DNA from: Aphrocallistes beatrix
Lineage: Eukaryota > Porifera > Hexactinellida > Sceptrulophora > Aphrocallistidae
Direction: 5' to 3'
NCBI GenBank assembly: GCA_963281255.1
Contig: OY725499.1
Span: 1,806,096 to 1,870,095, forward strand
Length of the DNA: 64,000 bases
Shown here: positions 1-12,310 of the stretch, one piece after another
Numbering within the stretch: the stretch's first letter is position 1
Layout: each line of letters starts with the position of its first letter
Notes under the pieces: generated by a model
What the model was told of the DNA's origin: nothing
Seen by the model: the letters and a program-made list of their open reading frames with translations, nothing else
Databases searched by the model: none
Program-made: the position numbers and the translations under genes

Positions 1-1318
1 TAAGCAAAACTTAAGTTTAAGCAAATACTTCACAACTTGTACTAATCTTAGTTCTACACAAAAATTCTACCTTAATAACATTTAGAAGTAGGCTTAAAAC
101 AGCTTAGACTGTTGCGTTGCGCAATGATATGATGACTAATCGAAATTTTGACAACGGATATATGTACTTTGATGCCATGTTTATATATGCTGGTAATACA
201 TTCTTAATGCCTATCCTACATGGTTAACGATTTTAGGCTAATCGTGCATTAATCCATTCGGCTATTACCGCATCCTTGGTTATTTTACTGTGAGGTATTA
301 TTAGAGTAGGCTGTGTGAGCCTTATAAATTGGCAATTGCTTAAAATGGTAAATTACACTAAATGAGCCTATTTCAAATAATTTTACTCATCCAGAAGGCC
401 TCCCTTATATGTAAAATTCACACAAAGCTTTGCAGTGAGGTTCAAAATATGAATATGTATATATTCGTAGAAACTGGCAGGGATTCCAGAACTGGCAAAA
501 AAAGTTGTACGGATTTTTTTGCCAACGCAAAAAAAATCCGTACAATTTTAACGTTTACTTGCTAATTTATTTTTTCCTCCATTTTAGATTTAGTTTTACT
601 CACTCACTACTTTTTTTTTACTTGCTACTTATTTTCTGACCGGCATTTAGTTGGCGCGAGGGGAAGAAATTATTGATCGTGTAGTATAAGACCGAAATGA
701 GTGTGCATCGAACGATTTGCAGAAATATTTGAGCATTTCAGAATCAGAACTTTCTTAATTTAACCATGTCCATTTCAACAAGGTGTCCGGAAAATTTACT
801 TGCTACTTTTTTTTGCTCGCCATCCAGAATATTTACTTACTACCTTTTATTTTACTCAAAATAAAAAGGTAGTAAGTAGCAAGTAAATACCTGGTAACTG
901 GAGGGATAATATTTTTGAAAAAGTCGATTGCAGATATTTGTTTATCTAGATCCGAATTCGAAGAAGCTGATTGAAAAGAAACTACCTAGCTCCAAAAACG
1001 CGTGAAAATATCTCGAACCTTTGCTATATGCCTTAAATAACTCGAAGTCATCTCATTATACACCATATTCATAAGTTCTAAAATTACATTGATTCCAAAT
1101 TAGATATTGTCTCCAGAATCGATCGACCTAAGTTGCAAAATTAAATTTGCTAAAAGGAAAATTTCTTCTCTGCAGAGTGACCAATAAGTCTGATGCTAGC
1201 TTTATTTGGTATAAAATTTCTTCGACTAAAAAATCCTAATTATTAAGATCTTTTGACAATGTAATGGAAATGGTCTAGTCACTTTAGATGGGTTAATAAA
1301 AGGAAAAATATACATATA
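1..1318. repeat. gene-free repeat debris at left edge
   Basis: No convincing gene is seen. About 475-535 resembles 63574-63620: both carry a short inverted motif around gtacggattttttt and ggcaaaaaaa. About 560-890 has inverted ends based on ttacttgctac and agtagcaagtaaat and looks like a small MITE. A relative lies at 56400-56600, sharing the stretch around aagaccgaaa and cgaacgattt. About 140-290 is a diverged relative of 16865-16985. Confidence 0.4.
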
Positions 1319-2079
1319 CAGGGTGGTCCATAAGTTCTGTCCCAAGCTTCATTAGGTACAAAATTTTTTATACTCAAACAGTCTTAGTTATTATGGTCTT
1401 TAGAGATTGTAATTCAAATATTCTAAATGATTTTATAAGATTTTTCGAGTCTAAGAACTGGAACTGTGTTTTGTATGGTGAGTTTTGTGGATAAAATATG
1501 TGTCCTGGCTCGCAGCGAAATTCGAGAATCAGGGTCACTGCTTCTGTAAAAAATGTCTCTATAATCGATGTTCCATGACGATTTAGCACCAGATACCTTT
1601 CACTCATCATGGAAATATTTCACAAATCCATTGAATGCAGAAACGAGAAGTTATTATTTAACGAGTTCAAATTAGGTACATTTTGCAAAATCACCCAAAA
1701 TGGCACTTTTTTTCACATCACTAAAAATCTGATCCAAATGGTTCTCAATATACACTGATCTAAACGTCCTATATTTCTACAAATTTAGAGTGTTCGGGGA
1801 AAATGTGAGAGCTAATTTGTCCTAGAATTTAGAGACTCTAGAAATAATTTGAAAAGCAGTGGGCCTTGATTCTCGTTTTTCACTGCGTGTCAGGACACAT
1901 TTTTTCTCTACAAAACTCACAATACAAAACACAGTTCCTGGTCTTAGACTCGAAAAATCTTTTGAAGTCATTGAGAATATTCGAATTACAATCTCTAAAG
2001 ACAATAATATCTAATATTGTTTGAGTATAAGAAATTTTATACCTAATAAAGCTTGGGACAGAACTTATGGGCCACCCTG
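1319..2079. repeat. foldback MITE, Tc1/mariner type
   Basis: Inverted ends start cagggtggtccataagttct on the left and close with agaacttatgggccaccctg on the right. TA stands on both sides (1317-1318, 2080-2081). The two arms pair over roughly 200 bases each (1319-1535 with 1855-2079), leaving a loop of about 300 bases. Short open frames inside are by-products of the arms. No transposase is present. Confidence 0.75.
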
Positions 2080-2195
2080 TATTTGCAGGGAGTGATGCGT
2101 TTGGGTAAAAATAATGACATTATCACCTGTTTATGATATATAAGACATACAAGTGATTACGTGAGCCTGCAACTGCATTAAATTTATAATCTTTT

Positions 2196-2513
2196 TGACG
2201 AATTTTGAAAAATATGTCAGACTAGCTTCCAATGGTGAACATACGGATTTTAGGGGGTGTAGAATTCAAATACATAAGTTGAACTAATATGATTAATTAT
2301 TTGATTACTTTTGTTAACAATAATTCGATAAAGTAAACAAATTCTAAAAATAGTCTGGAGGCTTTCATTCAAAGGTTGACACTGGTTGTACGGACGTAGA
2401 TTTCCATTAGATACACAAAGTAAACAAATACAAAATATGGGAAACTTGCGATATCCCAAGGCCAAGATGATGCCGCGCAGCGCAAGTGAGGGAAGTGCAC
2501 TTGCATGGCATAT
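2196..2513 (+). repeat. decayed Helitron-like copy
   Basis: Diverged relative of 9801-10856. It has the block gactagcttccaa, then a gggtgtag stretch, aagtaaacaaat, and a final cgcgcagcgcaag motif that is a worn form of the 3' hairpin in the better copies. The hairpin is largely mutated and the 5' end is not visible. Confidence 0.5.
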
Positions 2514-2775
2514 TAAAATTGGTCGAGTTTGGAGGCATAAAAAAATTAACTGTTTCACATCAGTCGTTTTCAAGAAAATTGGGACGGGAGGCAGCATATT
2601 ATCTTGAATTCATTCAATTTGTATTAGTATGTATAAATGAATAGGTTCACTAAGATAAGTCTTAGTAAAATAAACAATTATTTATCAAAATACAAAGCGT
2701 TGTAGTAACCAGCCTCAAATATTAGTCTGTCGCAGCTAATTAAATAGCTAGTTGGTAATAAAATACAACTAATAT

Positions 2776-4078
2776 CATGCTGTTCAATAAGTCTTGCGGG
2801 TTATACTATATTTCGCTATTTGTAACAGTAAACCAATCTGTTTAATATATAATTTCAACCTTATATCTTAGCTTAATTCACTGAATATCTTAGCTTGATT
2901 GAATAAAAACTTGAAATTTCTGATCAATTCATTCACATGTCACTTCAGCATACTGGTAAAATTATGGCTTCCAAGGATGACAATTTTAACCTGAAATGGA
3001 GGGCTTGCGTTGAATTTCTCACAAAACTCCGTATCCAGCCAGTACTCATCTACAACGAGTTGTATGAGATATTGTGCATGGATTGCCTCTCCAGATCTAC
3101 GGTAGAGCGATGGGCTGCACGATCTCTGTCTGGAAATACAGACGTCACAGATCTACCTCGGTCTGGAAGACCAGTGTCCGTCACCACCTCAGGAAATGTT
3201 GCTCTAATCGAGAGTACAGTCGTGGAAAATAAGTGTATTACAATTGATCAGTTAGAGCAGGGTATGGAGATCTCATCGGGGGCCATTCATTCTACTCTGA
3301 CTACTCAGCTTGGATACCGATCGAATTGCTGGAAATGGGTCCCCCACAACCTCAGCGATCAGCAAAAACTTTCACGCGTGAATACGGCCAAAAAACTCTT
3401 GGAAACCTATGAGAATTGTGATCCTAGACGTCTAGCAGAAGTAATAACCGGTGAAGAGACTTGGGTACTGTATATTATTTAACACCTTATAGCAGCGTAT
3501 AATTAGCGATTATGGGTAAAGGGGACGAAAGACAGGCAAAAATTCCTAAGCCCGACTTCAGAAACCGAAGGTTATGAACACGATTTTTTCAATAGTGGTA
3601 GAATTGTCCTGCAGTAACCTTGTGAGTGGTAAGACAGTAAATGCCACGTTTTTACAGAGAAAGTGCTCCCAAACTCGCCCCAAGGCTAAAATAAGAGGAA
3701 TCAAATTATTAATTGATAACGCTAGTTCGCAAACAGCCAAGCTCACCAAAGTTTTCTTGGAAGCAGAGGGGTTAGATTTACTTCCTCACCCTCCATACTC
3801 ACCAGACCTAGCTCCCTGTGATTTTCCCCAAGCACAAAATCTACCTTCAAGTCAAGGAATTTGTCTCGAGACAAACCCACGGGACGGCCCAGTACCAGTA
3901 CTTCAAAACCATTCCCGAAGAAGAGTACAGGAGTGTGTTTATAAAATGGGTGGATCGATTAAAAAAGTGTGTAGCAGTAGGAGGAGATTACTTCGAGTAA
4001 ATAATAAGCTAAATCGGATTCTATAGCGTTTGTTTATTATTTTATGGCATGACCCGCAAGACTTTTTGAACGCCCTAA
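2776..4078 (+). mobile_element. mariner element, decayed
   Basis: About 1.3 kb. The ends read tgttcaataagtcttgcggg (left) and cccgcaagactttttgaacg (right), an inverted pair of about 25 bases. Most of the interior is one transposase remnant. A deletion derivative of the same family lies at 24480-25045. Confidence 0.8.
2964..4000 (+). pseudogene. mariner transposase, frameshifted
   Basis: Mariner transposases cut and paste their own element with a DDD triad. I place the start at 2964 (protein begins MASKDDNF), since the same start is kept in the copy at 24856. The N-terminal paired helix-turn-helix runs from there, with the STVERWAAR stretch and the linker GRPVS. Frame 1 breaks at 3480 after TGEETWVLY, where the family normally has TGDETW, so the first catalytic Asp is Glu here. 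Coding resumes near 3574 with LLIDNASSQTAK (second Asp) and HPPYSPDLAPCDF (third Asp of the D34D spacing). It then shifts frame near 3820 and ends in VGGDYFE, the usual mariner C-terminus. At least two frameshifts plus the lost first Asp make it inactive. Confidence 0.85.
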
Positions 4079-4272
4079 TATATTAGACGGGCGGAGATTA
4101 AAATTGGGACATCAACAAGAATTTTATCTCACACGGCCTTATTTAAATTCATCTTTAAAATCATCTTAAGGAGTTATATAGTTATGAAAATGCAAAACTG
4201 GTGTGTTAACGAATCGATCGTCTTTTTGTTTATACTCGTATACTGGGGTAAATGATAAATTGTCTTTATATA

Positions 4273-4710
4273 CACCAACCGGACAAAATTATTTCAACAT
4301 TTGATTCTTTCCCATACAAATAATACTAAATGGGTCTATTCATGGAGAGGGTTACTTCTAAATGGTATGATATACAGCTAATCGGATTCCAGATTCGAAT
4401 AATACGCATTCGAATTAGTCACAGGTTAATTTTTCTAATTAATCATTAATTACAAACTATTTGTAATTATCAATCAGTGCCACCTTATGCCACATACACA
4501 CATTTTTACCACTATACATGATAGCAATGAATTTACCTATGGTGGCTCAGGCTGATAAGATTGTTCATTGAGTTGAGTAATTTATTAGTTATGTTCAACT
4601 ATGACTAATTCGAATGTGTCGATTTCGCACCTGAAATCAGATTTTTAGAATCTCTTTGAATTTGAATGTATTTCTCTTGATGAAAATATCCGATTTAGTA
4701 TTATTTGTCT
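4273..4710 (+). repeat. Tc1-type MITE, right end lost
   Basis: Begins caccaaccggacaaaa after a TA and follows the same internal order as 58880-59358 and 8045-8634 (catacaaataatactaaatg, then a palindromic middle). The closing inverted end is not recognisable; similarity fades near 4710. Confidence 0.55.
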
Positions 4711-4814
4711 TCTAGTTGTAGCATCAAGTACTTACCCCCTCCCTTCTGAAGTCAGAGATCGAAGCAGAGGTTAGAAAAGGTTTAATAATGGTAAATATAT
4801 ACATTCAATTTATA

Positions 4815-5860
4815 CAAGCGCGCTTCGCTTGGTTGCGCTGCGCGGCTGGCAGACACTTTGTGTCCGCCAGAGGCGCCCTTTGATCGCTTGGGGTCACATT
4901 GATTAATTACAAGGGAGAATACATCTCTAAACATGTATATCTTACTGTTAAAATCGATATATCACTCAAAAATAATTAAAATTGTTAATTTTAAAAACTT
5001 TAATGCGTAATGATAACGTCAGATGAGTCATCATTTTTGATGACATTAATATACACATTCTATTAAAATTTCAGCTTTCTATCACCTAAAAAGGCTGAGT
5101 TATAGTAAAAAAACTGAAATTTCAAATTACAAAAAGGTGGCAATGACATTTTCGTCTGAGCTCAGAACTTAGTGGAGCCATAGCCAAAAGACTCCCACAT
5201 GCCAAAAATCACTTTCTATGCCTAGCAGTTTCTTCAATCAATTCGTTACATATATATATATATATATATATATACAGGGTGTCTCAAAAGTTCTGCAACA
5301 AATTTTGCTAATGTATTATACATAGATAAATAGATCGAACATCCGATACCTCATTTTAATCAAAAATAGTGAGGATTATCTTAATTATTTGGCATTCCAA
5401 TGGCCTGTATTTCTTAATTTATTTGCAATGATGGATCATATATTTCATTGTCTCTTAAAGAATATTTTTCAATATAAAATCTCACATCCCAGCTACATTT
5501 TATGGCTATACCTTAAAAAGACTCGTTCTTATCGAAGATTACTGCTACATGAATCAAAAGTAATAATATTATTTTAGTATTATGAATCAATTACAGAATA
5601 TACAAGTAGAAGTGATTGATGTAATATTTCATTAGAAAAATAGTGATCTTCAAACTTAACACTTTTGAGCTCCAAATTTTTGAGGAATTAGTATGTAATT
5701 ATATAAAATTTTATAAGAATCTTTTTTGCGTAATGAGTTGGGCTCATTTCTATGCTAGAAGGGTGCTAGATTTCATTTATGGGGGCTAATTTGGAATACA
5801 ATAAAGTGATCTTAGTCAAATTAACAAAGTAAAATTGGTTGTTGCAGAACTTTTGAGACA

Positions 5861-5894
<34 letters not shown>

Positions 5895-5926
5895 AAATAC
5901 ACATTAATCGAGTTTTAATAGTAAGG
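4815..5926 (-). mobile_element. Helitron-like non-autonomous element
   Basis: The left edge (its 3' end) is the hairpin caagcgcgcttcgcttg followed by a GC-rich block. The right edge (its 5' end) is the complement of ccttactattaaaactcgat. The body between 4900 and 5248 matches the complement of 59370-59760. There are no terminal inverted repeats and no obvious target duplication, and copies share a 3' hairpin, which is why I call it Helitron-like. No Rep/helicase is present. The MITE 5275-5863 sits in its TA repeat. Confidence 0.5.
5275..5863. repeat. Tc1/mariner-type MITE in a TA repeat
   Basis: Ends are cagggtgtctcaaaagttct and its near-complement closing at gagacactct, about 25 bases inverted. 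It is embedded in a (TA)n tract that is continuous on both sides, so the target TA is present but not distinguishable. The small open frame at 5389-5577 has no family resemblance and is ignored. Confidence 0.65.
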
Positions 5927-5929
5927 ATA

Positions 5930-6852
5930 AGTTGCAGTTCGCTTTATTGTTTTGTAATTATTTCATCGTTTTCAGCACTGTTTGAAAGGTAGAAATCCAA
6001 ATTATTTCAGTTTAAAATGCTATATAAATTTAGATAGAGCTAGTAGTTGATTTGCGACTAATAAATGTATTTGTAATGATAATTTTTGTGGTTTAAAATG
6101 CATTCCAATTCTTCATTGAATACACACTATACGTTTAGTGAAACTAGAAGAGCTGTGCAACATGTCATTAGAATGGCATTTGGAATGCAGTATGAATGCT
6201 CAAATAGGCTGTTTGACTTTGCTTTTTTAAAATACTTATACCAAATGTTTGTCCAGTATCTCAAAATCGGACAAGTACTCGTTTTTTAATTAGCTCGAAA
6301 ACTTTTTTTGCCGTTTTTTGCCGTAAATACTGAATGATTTTACATTAAACTACTGATAATTCTCTTTAATATTTAAAAGGTTTTAAGTGACTAAAGGTGG
6401 CGAACCAATCAAATTTTTCAATTTAGATAAATCTTCTACCCCAAGTTTCCCCTAATTTGGTTTAATGTTAAGTGTGTGGAATAGTCATCGCATCCATATC
6501 ACTTTTGCCATATTTTCTATTAGATTTAGGTCTGGCGAGCTACCTGATCAAATACCTTTCTCCCAGAACGAAGGTATATTATTTTTTAACCATTCTTGAG
6601 ACTTTTTCGAGTGATGGGCTGGTGGACCATCTTGTTGGAATATTGAATTGGACATATTGTGTACCATCTTTCTCTGGATAGTGGATCCTGTTTTTCGTTT
6701 TCTTTTATGTAAGAGTCTTCTTCAGAACTTTGTTTACGTAGCAATCTGCAGTTACTGTTTGTCCAGGATCTATCATGTGCAAATCGGAGACAGCCTGGTA
6801 AGAAATCATCCATTAAGTCCTGTCCGATTTCAAATAATATTGAACTTGTATA
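5930..6852. other. no recognisable feature
   Basis: AT-rich sequence. Short open frames on both strands near 6472-6942 overlap each other without family motifs, coding bias or splice signals that I could support. Confidence 0.4.
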
Positions 6853-6929
6853 TACGAGGGTCACTACGAAAGTTTCTGGACTAATATAGAAATAATTAAG
6901 ATAAACACTACAGATTTTATATCTTTTCG

Positions 6930-7820
6930 AAGTATTATCCATAACATTCTAGGAAACGTTTAATCGCTTTAAACCATTTATTAACGTATTCCGACCATAT
7001 TTCGTGAAGAGCATTCAAAAATACACATTGATATGTCCGACTTATCAGGACTTGAAAAATACCTCCGTCTTAACTTTTTATTGGCTAAAGAAAACAGAAA
7101 AGGTCATGAGGGGCAAAGTAGGAAAAATAAGTGGGATTGGGGAACACTGACTCCATTTCCTTCAAAAAGTAGATAGTCTTTGCGGTGATATGTGCTCATT
7201 GCGTCATTAAGAAGCCAGAATTGCACCTTCAATACTGTTCTTGGATTCCCAATCTCTCAAGAATGAAGCACACTGAGTGTGTGAATATCGAAATATCAAT
7301 TGGCAGTCACGGTCCTTTGTTCCTGAAATTGAATATAAACAATCTGACCCTACTTGGAAAATAAACTGGACACCATTTGCATATCGACGCGAGAGCGGTG
7401 GAATTTTATGGGAGCAGCTTCACCAGGTGATACCGATATACTAGATCGAGTTTTGTCTCAGGATAATAATGATAGATTAATGATTCATGACCAGTGCAGA
7501 TATCATAAACATGTTTTGAATAGCCTTTGTCTTACTAAATAATCGAAAATGTCCACCCATTTCTCTTTTTGAGCAAATGATAGTTGCTGCGGGATTTAGC
7601 GGGTTGAAAAATTACTCAAGTCTAAATACTTGTGTTAAATCTTATTCAATACAGTCGATGAAATGCCAAGTTCCTCCTCTATCTCGGTGTAAATTAATTG
7701 TGGATCTGCACCCACTAATCTCTTTACTGCCTTAAACAACTCTTCGTGGAGAGCCGGTGAAGGCAGTCTAGGCCGCAGTTCGACTAGAAGTGAGTCTCTT
7801 GCTAAGTATAAATTAAGCAA
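6930..7820 (-). pseudogene. mariner transposase remnants
   Basis: Minus strand 7820-7635 encodes a linker and second helix-turn-helix (RPRLPSPALHEELF, then a helix around TEIEEELGISS), matching the N-terminal DNA-binding half of mariner transposases. About 7060-6930 encodes a C-terminus-like stretch with WFKAIKRF and YFEKI, typical of mariner ends. The catalytic middle between them is not readable, with many stops. It is a fossil of the element at 6855-8723. Confidence 0.6.
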
Positions 7821-8044
7821 ACCAACTAAAAACTGCTAATCTTGAAAGAGAAACATCTCCAAATGTTCTCAACAAAGTTAATGAGATTCTCAGACAAAAT
7901 ACACTCTCTTGTAGCCATATAAAATTATCGGTCTAAAACCTCATCTTTCAATCTCCAGGCAATATATGAAATATTCCGAAAGCATACATAATTGAAGTAG
8001 CACCAAATCCGTAAACTCTAGGTATAGATTTGAAATTTGATCTA

Positions 8045-8634
8045 CACTAACCGGATAAAAGTATTTGTACACTATATTCTTCCCCATACAAATAGTACTA
8101 AATTGATCTTTTCATGAAGGGAAGAGTATTCAAACTCTAAGAGCTATTAAGAGTCTGATTTAAGATTCGAAATCTTCACATTCGAATTAGTAATAGTTGA
8201 AGATTTCTAACAAATTGCTCAACTCAATGAGTAAAATTATCAACCTGTGACACAAGGGGTAGTACATCACCATCATGTATAGTGATAAAAAGGGACATAT
8301 GTAGCACAAGGTGGCAGTGACTAATAATTTCAAATAATTGGGAATTAGTAATTGATTAGAAATTTCCTACAATAACTAATTCGAGTGCGAAGATTTCGAA
8401 TTTGAAACCCGATTAGTTGTATCATTTACCGTTTCGGAGTTTTAACCGTAGAATGCACAGAGGGGACACAGTGTCCCCGATATCGCGGATGTCTCCCAGC
8501 CATTTTCTATGGCACCGAAGCCAGAAGCCATATAAATGCTGGGCATTCTACAGTTAATCTTCATGAATAGACCCATTTTAGTATTAAATGCACGTAAGAT
8601 AATGAAGTGTGCAAATAATTTTGTCCGGGTAGTG
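8045..8634. repeat. Tc1-type MITE with inner insertion
   Basis: Inverted ends cactaaccggataaaagtat and complement of caaataattttgtccgggta, flanked by TA at 8043-8044 and 8635-8636. Same family as 58880-59358, which lacks the 108-bp insertion at 8446-8553. The interior is itself strongly palindromic. Confidence 0.75.
8446..8553. repeat. piggyBac-like MITE in TTAA
   Basis: Bounded by TTAA on both sides (8442-8445 and 8554-8557), with ends ccgtagaatgc and gcattctacag. The uninterrupted sibling sequence at 59270-59285 carries a single TTAA at this spot, so the insertion and its 4-bp duplication are directly visible. The inner part (gatatcgcggatgt, agccattttctatgg) is shared with 22095-22199. Confidence 0.75.
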
Positions 8635-8725
8635 TATATGTTTGGCTCTAAATAATTTCCGATTATTGGAATGAAATCTATTCGAAAAGTGTGCTAGTCC
8701 AGAAACTTTGGCAGTTACCCTCGTA

Positions 8726-9800
8726 ACGATCACGTACACAACGCCCAGCAGCACCCTCTTTCGGTCCTGGCGGGATCTAGAACTGTCTTCATCGGTAACT
8801 TAACGTTTAGAACAACATACGTGTACATGCATATTAAGAATCTATTTCGAACGATAATATAGTTTCAAGCATCAGTAATACAAGAAGTAACGTATACATT
8901 GAAAATAACTGTTCGATTTCGAATCTGAAATCAGATTATTCATTCTTACTATTAAAACTCGATTAATGTGTGTATGATCGAAACACTCTTTATAAGCAAC
9001 ATTATTTATTACTCTTTCGGAAAGACAATGTCCTATGTTGTTCCAGGCTGCAAGTTCAAATATAAAAGTGAAGCAGAATATCCATCTGCTTTTCATTTCC
9101 CATCGAGGGTAATTCCACGCCCACGGAAAGACTGGGAAGCAAACACGCAAATGTAAGTTTTTATAATTTCTGTGTTATACGTATTAACTGTTTGTCACAT
9201 TTACACTTCTACTCACCGTTTAGGTATGTATACATTATTTCAACCAGATGACATCGAGAGAACCATTATCTACAATGACGGGCTTCATACTGGTACAGTT
9301 TCCAGGATAGTATAGCTCTAAAAAAACTTCAGTACCCAATATAATTCCCCAACCGTCCTTCCGATCTTTTTGAATGGAATTCCAAGCCTAAGAGACGTTC
9401 TTTGGATTACAATGAACGATTGCTGATGGAATCTACCTAATCTAAGAGCATAACTTCAACGAATAAAATGTAGATAAGTTCTTAGTTAGTTCATTTTCAG
9501 ATCTTCTTTCTTAGCCACCTCGACCCAGTGTTTCCCGTCGAGCGCGTTAAGCACGCTATTTAGCACGCTTAGCTTGTCAAATAACGTGAATTTGTGAAAT
9601 AATGCAATTTACTCGAATAAATCGCACAAAAATTGCTAAATTTAACGCGCTTTCCAATAATCCTGAGGGAAACACTGCCTCGACCTACGAAACGCCTGGA
9701 TAGCTCATGTGTCCAATAACTATTTATTATTTTTCATTAAGAAAATTATTTCAGAAACCCATATTTACAAACAGGTTCGAATACAAAATGATCCATTATC
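8726..9800. other. gene-free stretch with one Helitron-like 5' fragment
   Basis: 8943-8972 is an isolated copy of the ttactattaaaactcgattaatgtg end seen at 58841 and 59899. Nothing else in this stretch could be assigned. Overlapping short frames at 8872-9156 on both strands are not convincing. Confidence 0.35.
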
Positions 9801-10856
9801 TTATATATTAAAATGCTAGGATTTTTTTTGTGTGTTTGTCCGAATTGATTGAAGAATTGGGAAGTCGTAGGGGTGTGAAAATTTGCATGTAGGTGTCAAA
9901 TGATATACCTACGATTAAGTTCTAAGATCTAAGCGAAATTTTCACACCTCTGCAAAAAAATGGAAAACAATTTTTCGCACCTTTTCTAAACAAAATAAAT
10001 GACTACACTATTACAATAGAAATCATTGTACAAGTACGACACTACAATAAATAGATCGTCATTGTTATTAATACAAAGCCACAACTTATGTTTGATATCT
10101 TAAATGTATTATAGTGTATGGCAATAAAAAAGATTATCTGCATATTTTCACACCTTTATATATATATTTTCACACCATTTGATGAATTTTGAAAATAATG
10201 CTAGAGACTAGCTTCCAACGGGTGACTTGGGGTTTTCAGGGGTGTAGATTTCGAATATCATATTTTCAGATGTATATGATAAATTATTTGTTTACTTTTG
10301 TTTACATTAGATACATAAAGTAAACAAATCTCAAAGATATGCTAGAAACTAGCTTCCAACGGTTGACATGGGGTTTTCAGTGGTGTAGATTTCGAATATC
10401 ATATTTTCAGATCGAAATGATAAATTATTTGTTTACTTTTGTTTACAATAGATACATAAAGTAAACAAATTACAAAAATAGGCTAGAGACTAGATTCCAA
10501 TGGTTGACATGGGGTTTTTAGGGGTGTAGATTTCGAATATCATATTTTCAGATCGATATGATAAATTATTTGTTTACTTTTGTTTACAATAGATACATAA
10601 AGTAAACAAATTACAAAAATAGGCTAGAGACTAGCTTCCAACGGTTGACATGGGGTTTTTAGTGGTGTAGATTTCGAATATCATATTTTCAGATAGAAAT
10701 GATAAATTAATCGTATACTTTTGTTTACAATATGCATATAAAGAAAAAAATTCCCAAAATAGGTTAGATTGAGCAACTTCAGGCGCCCGCAGGGAGACTC
10801 TGCGGACACGTAGTGTCCGCAAGCCGCGCAGCGCAAGCAAGCGAAGCGCGCTTGTA
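9801..10856 (+). mobile_element. Helitron-like element with internal tandem repeats
   Basis: The 5' end is ttatatattaaaatgctagg followed by a T run, tgtgtgtttgtccgaattg. The 3' end is the hairpin caagcgaagcgcgcttg then ta. The two ends differ, there are no inverted termini, and other copies (15462-16672 reversed, 63699 onward) keep both the order and the ends. No protein is coded. The middle is built of four tandem units (10192-10750). Confidence 0.55.
10192..10750 (+). repeat. four tandem units of about 140 bp
   Basis: The block agactagcttccaac, then tgacatggggtttt, then gtgtagatttcgaatatcat, then aagtaaacaaat recurs with starts near 10206, 10346, 10487 and 10628, a period of about 140-141. 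Units differ by a few substitutions. The inverted copy at 15540-16260 carries a smaller number of the same units. Confidence 0.8.
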
Positions 10857-10882
10857 ACTGAATAAAACATCATTTCGGCTTA

Positions 10883-11073
10883 TATTGTCAGATATCTACT
10901 TAATTGGGTCACTGTTTAATCGGGTCAACCACTTAATCGGAGCACTTTTGGCAGGACCGGAATAGCTCTCACACATAGAAGCTAATACAACATATTTTCG
11001 GCTAATAGTGTTCTCTGCTTAATCTGGGCAAAATGTCCTCTGACCGATGTGACTCTATTAAGCAGAGTCGACT
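10883..11073. repeat. pogo-like MITE fragment
   Basis: Repeated cttaatcgggtca-type motifs, ending in attaagcagagtcgactgta, resemble pogo/Tigger-type ends such as those at 51269 and 48564. The matching left end is not visible, possibly lost next to the Helitron-like element. Confidence 0.35.
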
Positions 11074-11079
11074 GTATTT

Positions 11080-12302
11080 CTTATTGTCAAATTTCGGAGA
11101 GTGAACGTCGACTTCAATTATCCAAACATCGCACTTTTTTTCGATTAAGCAACAATCCAATAATCCTAGTATTGGACTTTTAATTGGGACTGTGTTTCAT
11201 CTCCTCGCCCGCATCAATAGTTAGCTACCGCATATATTGTCATCTTGGGATCAGTATCCCATTCTATTTCAAGTACAGGGAATTTGTTGCTAGAGATTGA
11301 GTTACATAGTCGATATATCAGCATTTCAAAATATACTGATGGCTATTGATACTCCAATACGTGAATTGGATGTTTGTAGCCAATTATACATCAAATTATC
11401 AGCCTTGATTATATTATAAAATAATGAGATAATGGTCATGATATAACGCCTGCACGCATCCCCACTGAAGGTCTTTTTAGAATTGAAACAACTTTACGAT
11501 TAATAGTAGTCATACTAGCTCTTAAAAAATTTTTCCAGAGGATTTTAATAAAGAAATATATTAATATATTTTGATTTTGAGTTTGTTACAAATGAAATAA
11601 AATATATTGCTGACCTGTATTTGATTATTCAAAAATTGAGTACTAAATAACGTCGCTTGGGTGTGCAGTTTCCTCTAATACAAAAAATATAACCTATTTA
11701 AAAACTGATAAACGATGTAACTATAAAGTGGGGTTCACTTATGTATCCATATATTGTTGTTAGTGACTGCGTTACTATTATCCATAAAACTTTCAAATTG
11801 ATGATTTTGAAGTTCTTCAAAACAATTTTATCCCGCTTCAACTCGTACTAAATTACTAGTATTAATTTTAATCATAGTTGAAGACAATGGATTGATATGT
11901 GGAGAGAGAGTTGTGTTGTTGTGATGTTTGAAGATGGGATATATTCATAAAAATTGTAAAACCGTGTGTAACCGTATCCTCGCTAAAAAATTAGGAATTA
12001 TAATGCTCTAATGTCAAAAACAGATAACTATAAACTTCAAAGGTATAATAATTCTTCTTTTGCTTAGGTATGCTGTGACAAGACCCGATAAAAGATGAAG
12101 ATAAGAAAAGTGATGTCTCACGGAATAATGACAGTTTTGATCTTCCTTAATCTTATAATATTAGCTTCTCTTCATAACATCCCTCAGTTTACTAAATTTA
12201 ATTCATGTAATTCACCCTTTCAATAATGAAAATTCGTACTTAGTGTCTAATTGTTAGTCTTGCTATGATGTGCTATGAATCTATTTCGAATGTATTATGT
12301 TT
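11080..12302. other. no recognisable feature
   Basis: AT-rich, no open frame of note, no inverted ends or tandem structure that I could support. Confidence 0.4.
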
Positions 12303-12310
12303 GTTTGGTA

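Larger units (their letters stand above)
6855..8723 (-). mobile_element. mariner-like element, second family, heavily decayed
   Basis: Left end cgagggtcactacgaaagtt and right end aactttggcagttaccctcg form an imperfect inverted pair of about 30 bases, flanked by TA (6853-6854, 8724-8725). The interior includes transposase remnants read on the minus strand. The element is enlarged by the MITE at 8045-8634, which itself holds a piggyBac-like MITE. Confidence 0.65.

Noticed and set aside
2250-2607. Overlapping frames on both strands (115 and 73 codons)
   Set aside because: They lie in a worn Helitron-like copy and are mirror shadows; no family motif in either.
6472-6942. Possible small membrane protein genes
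   Set aside because: Three overlapping frames on both strands, no splice signals, no conserved motif; AT-rich sequence gives hydrophobic chance frames.
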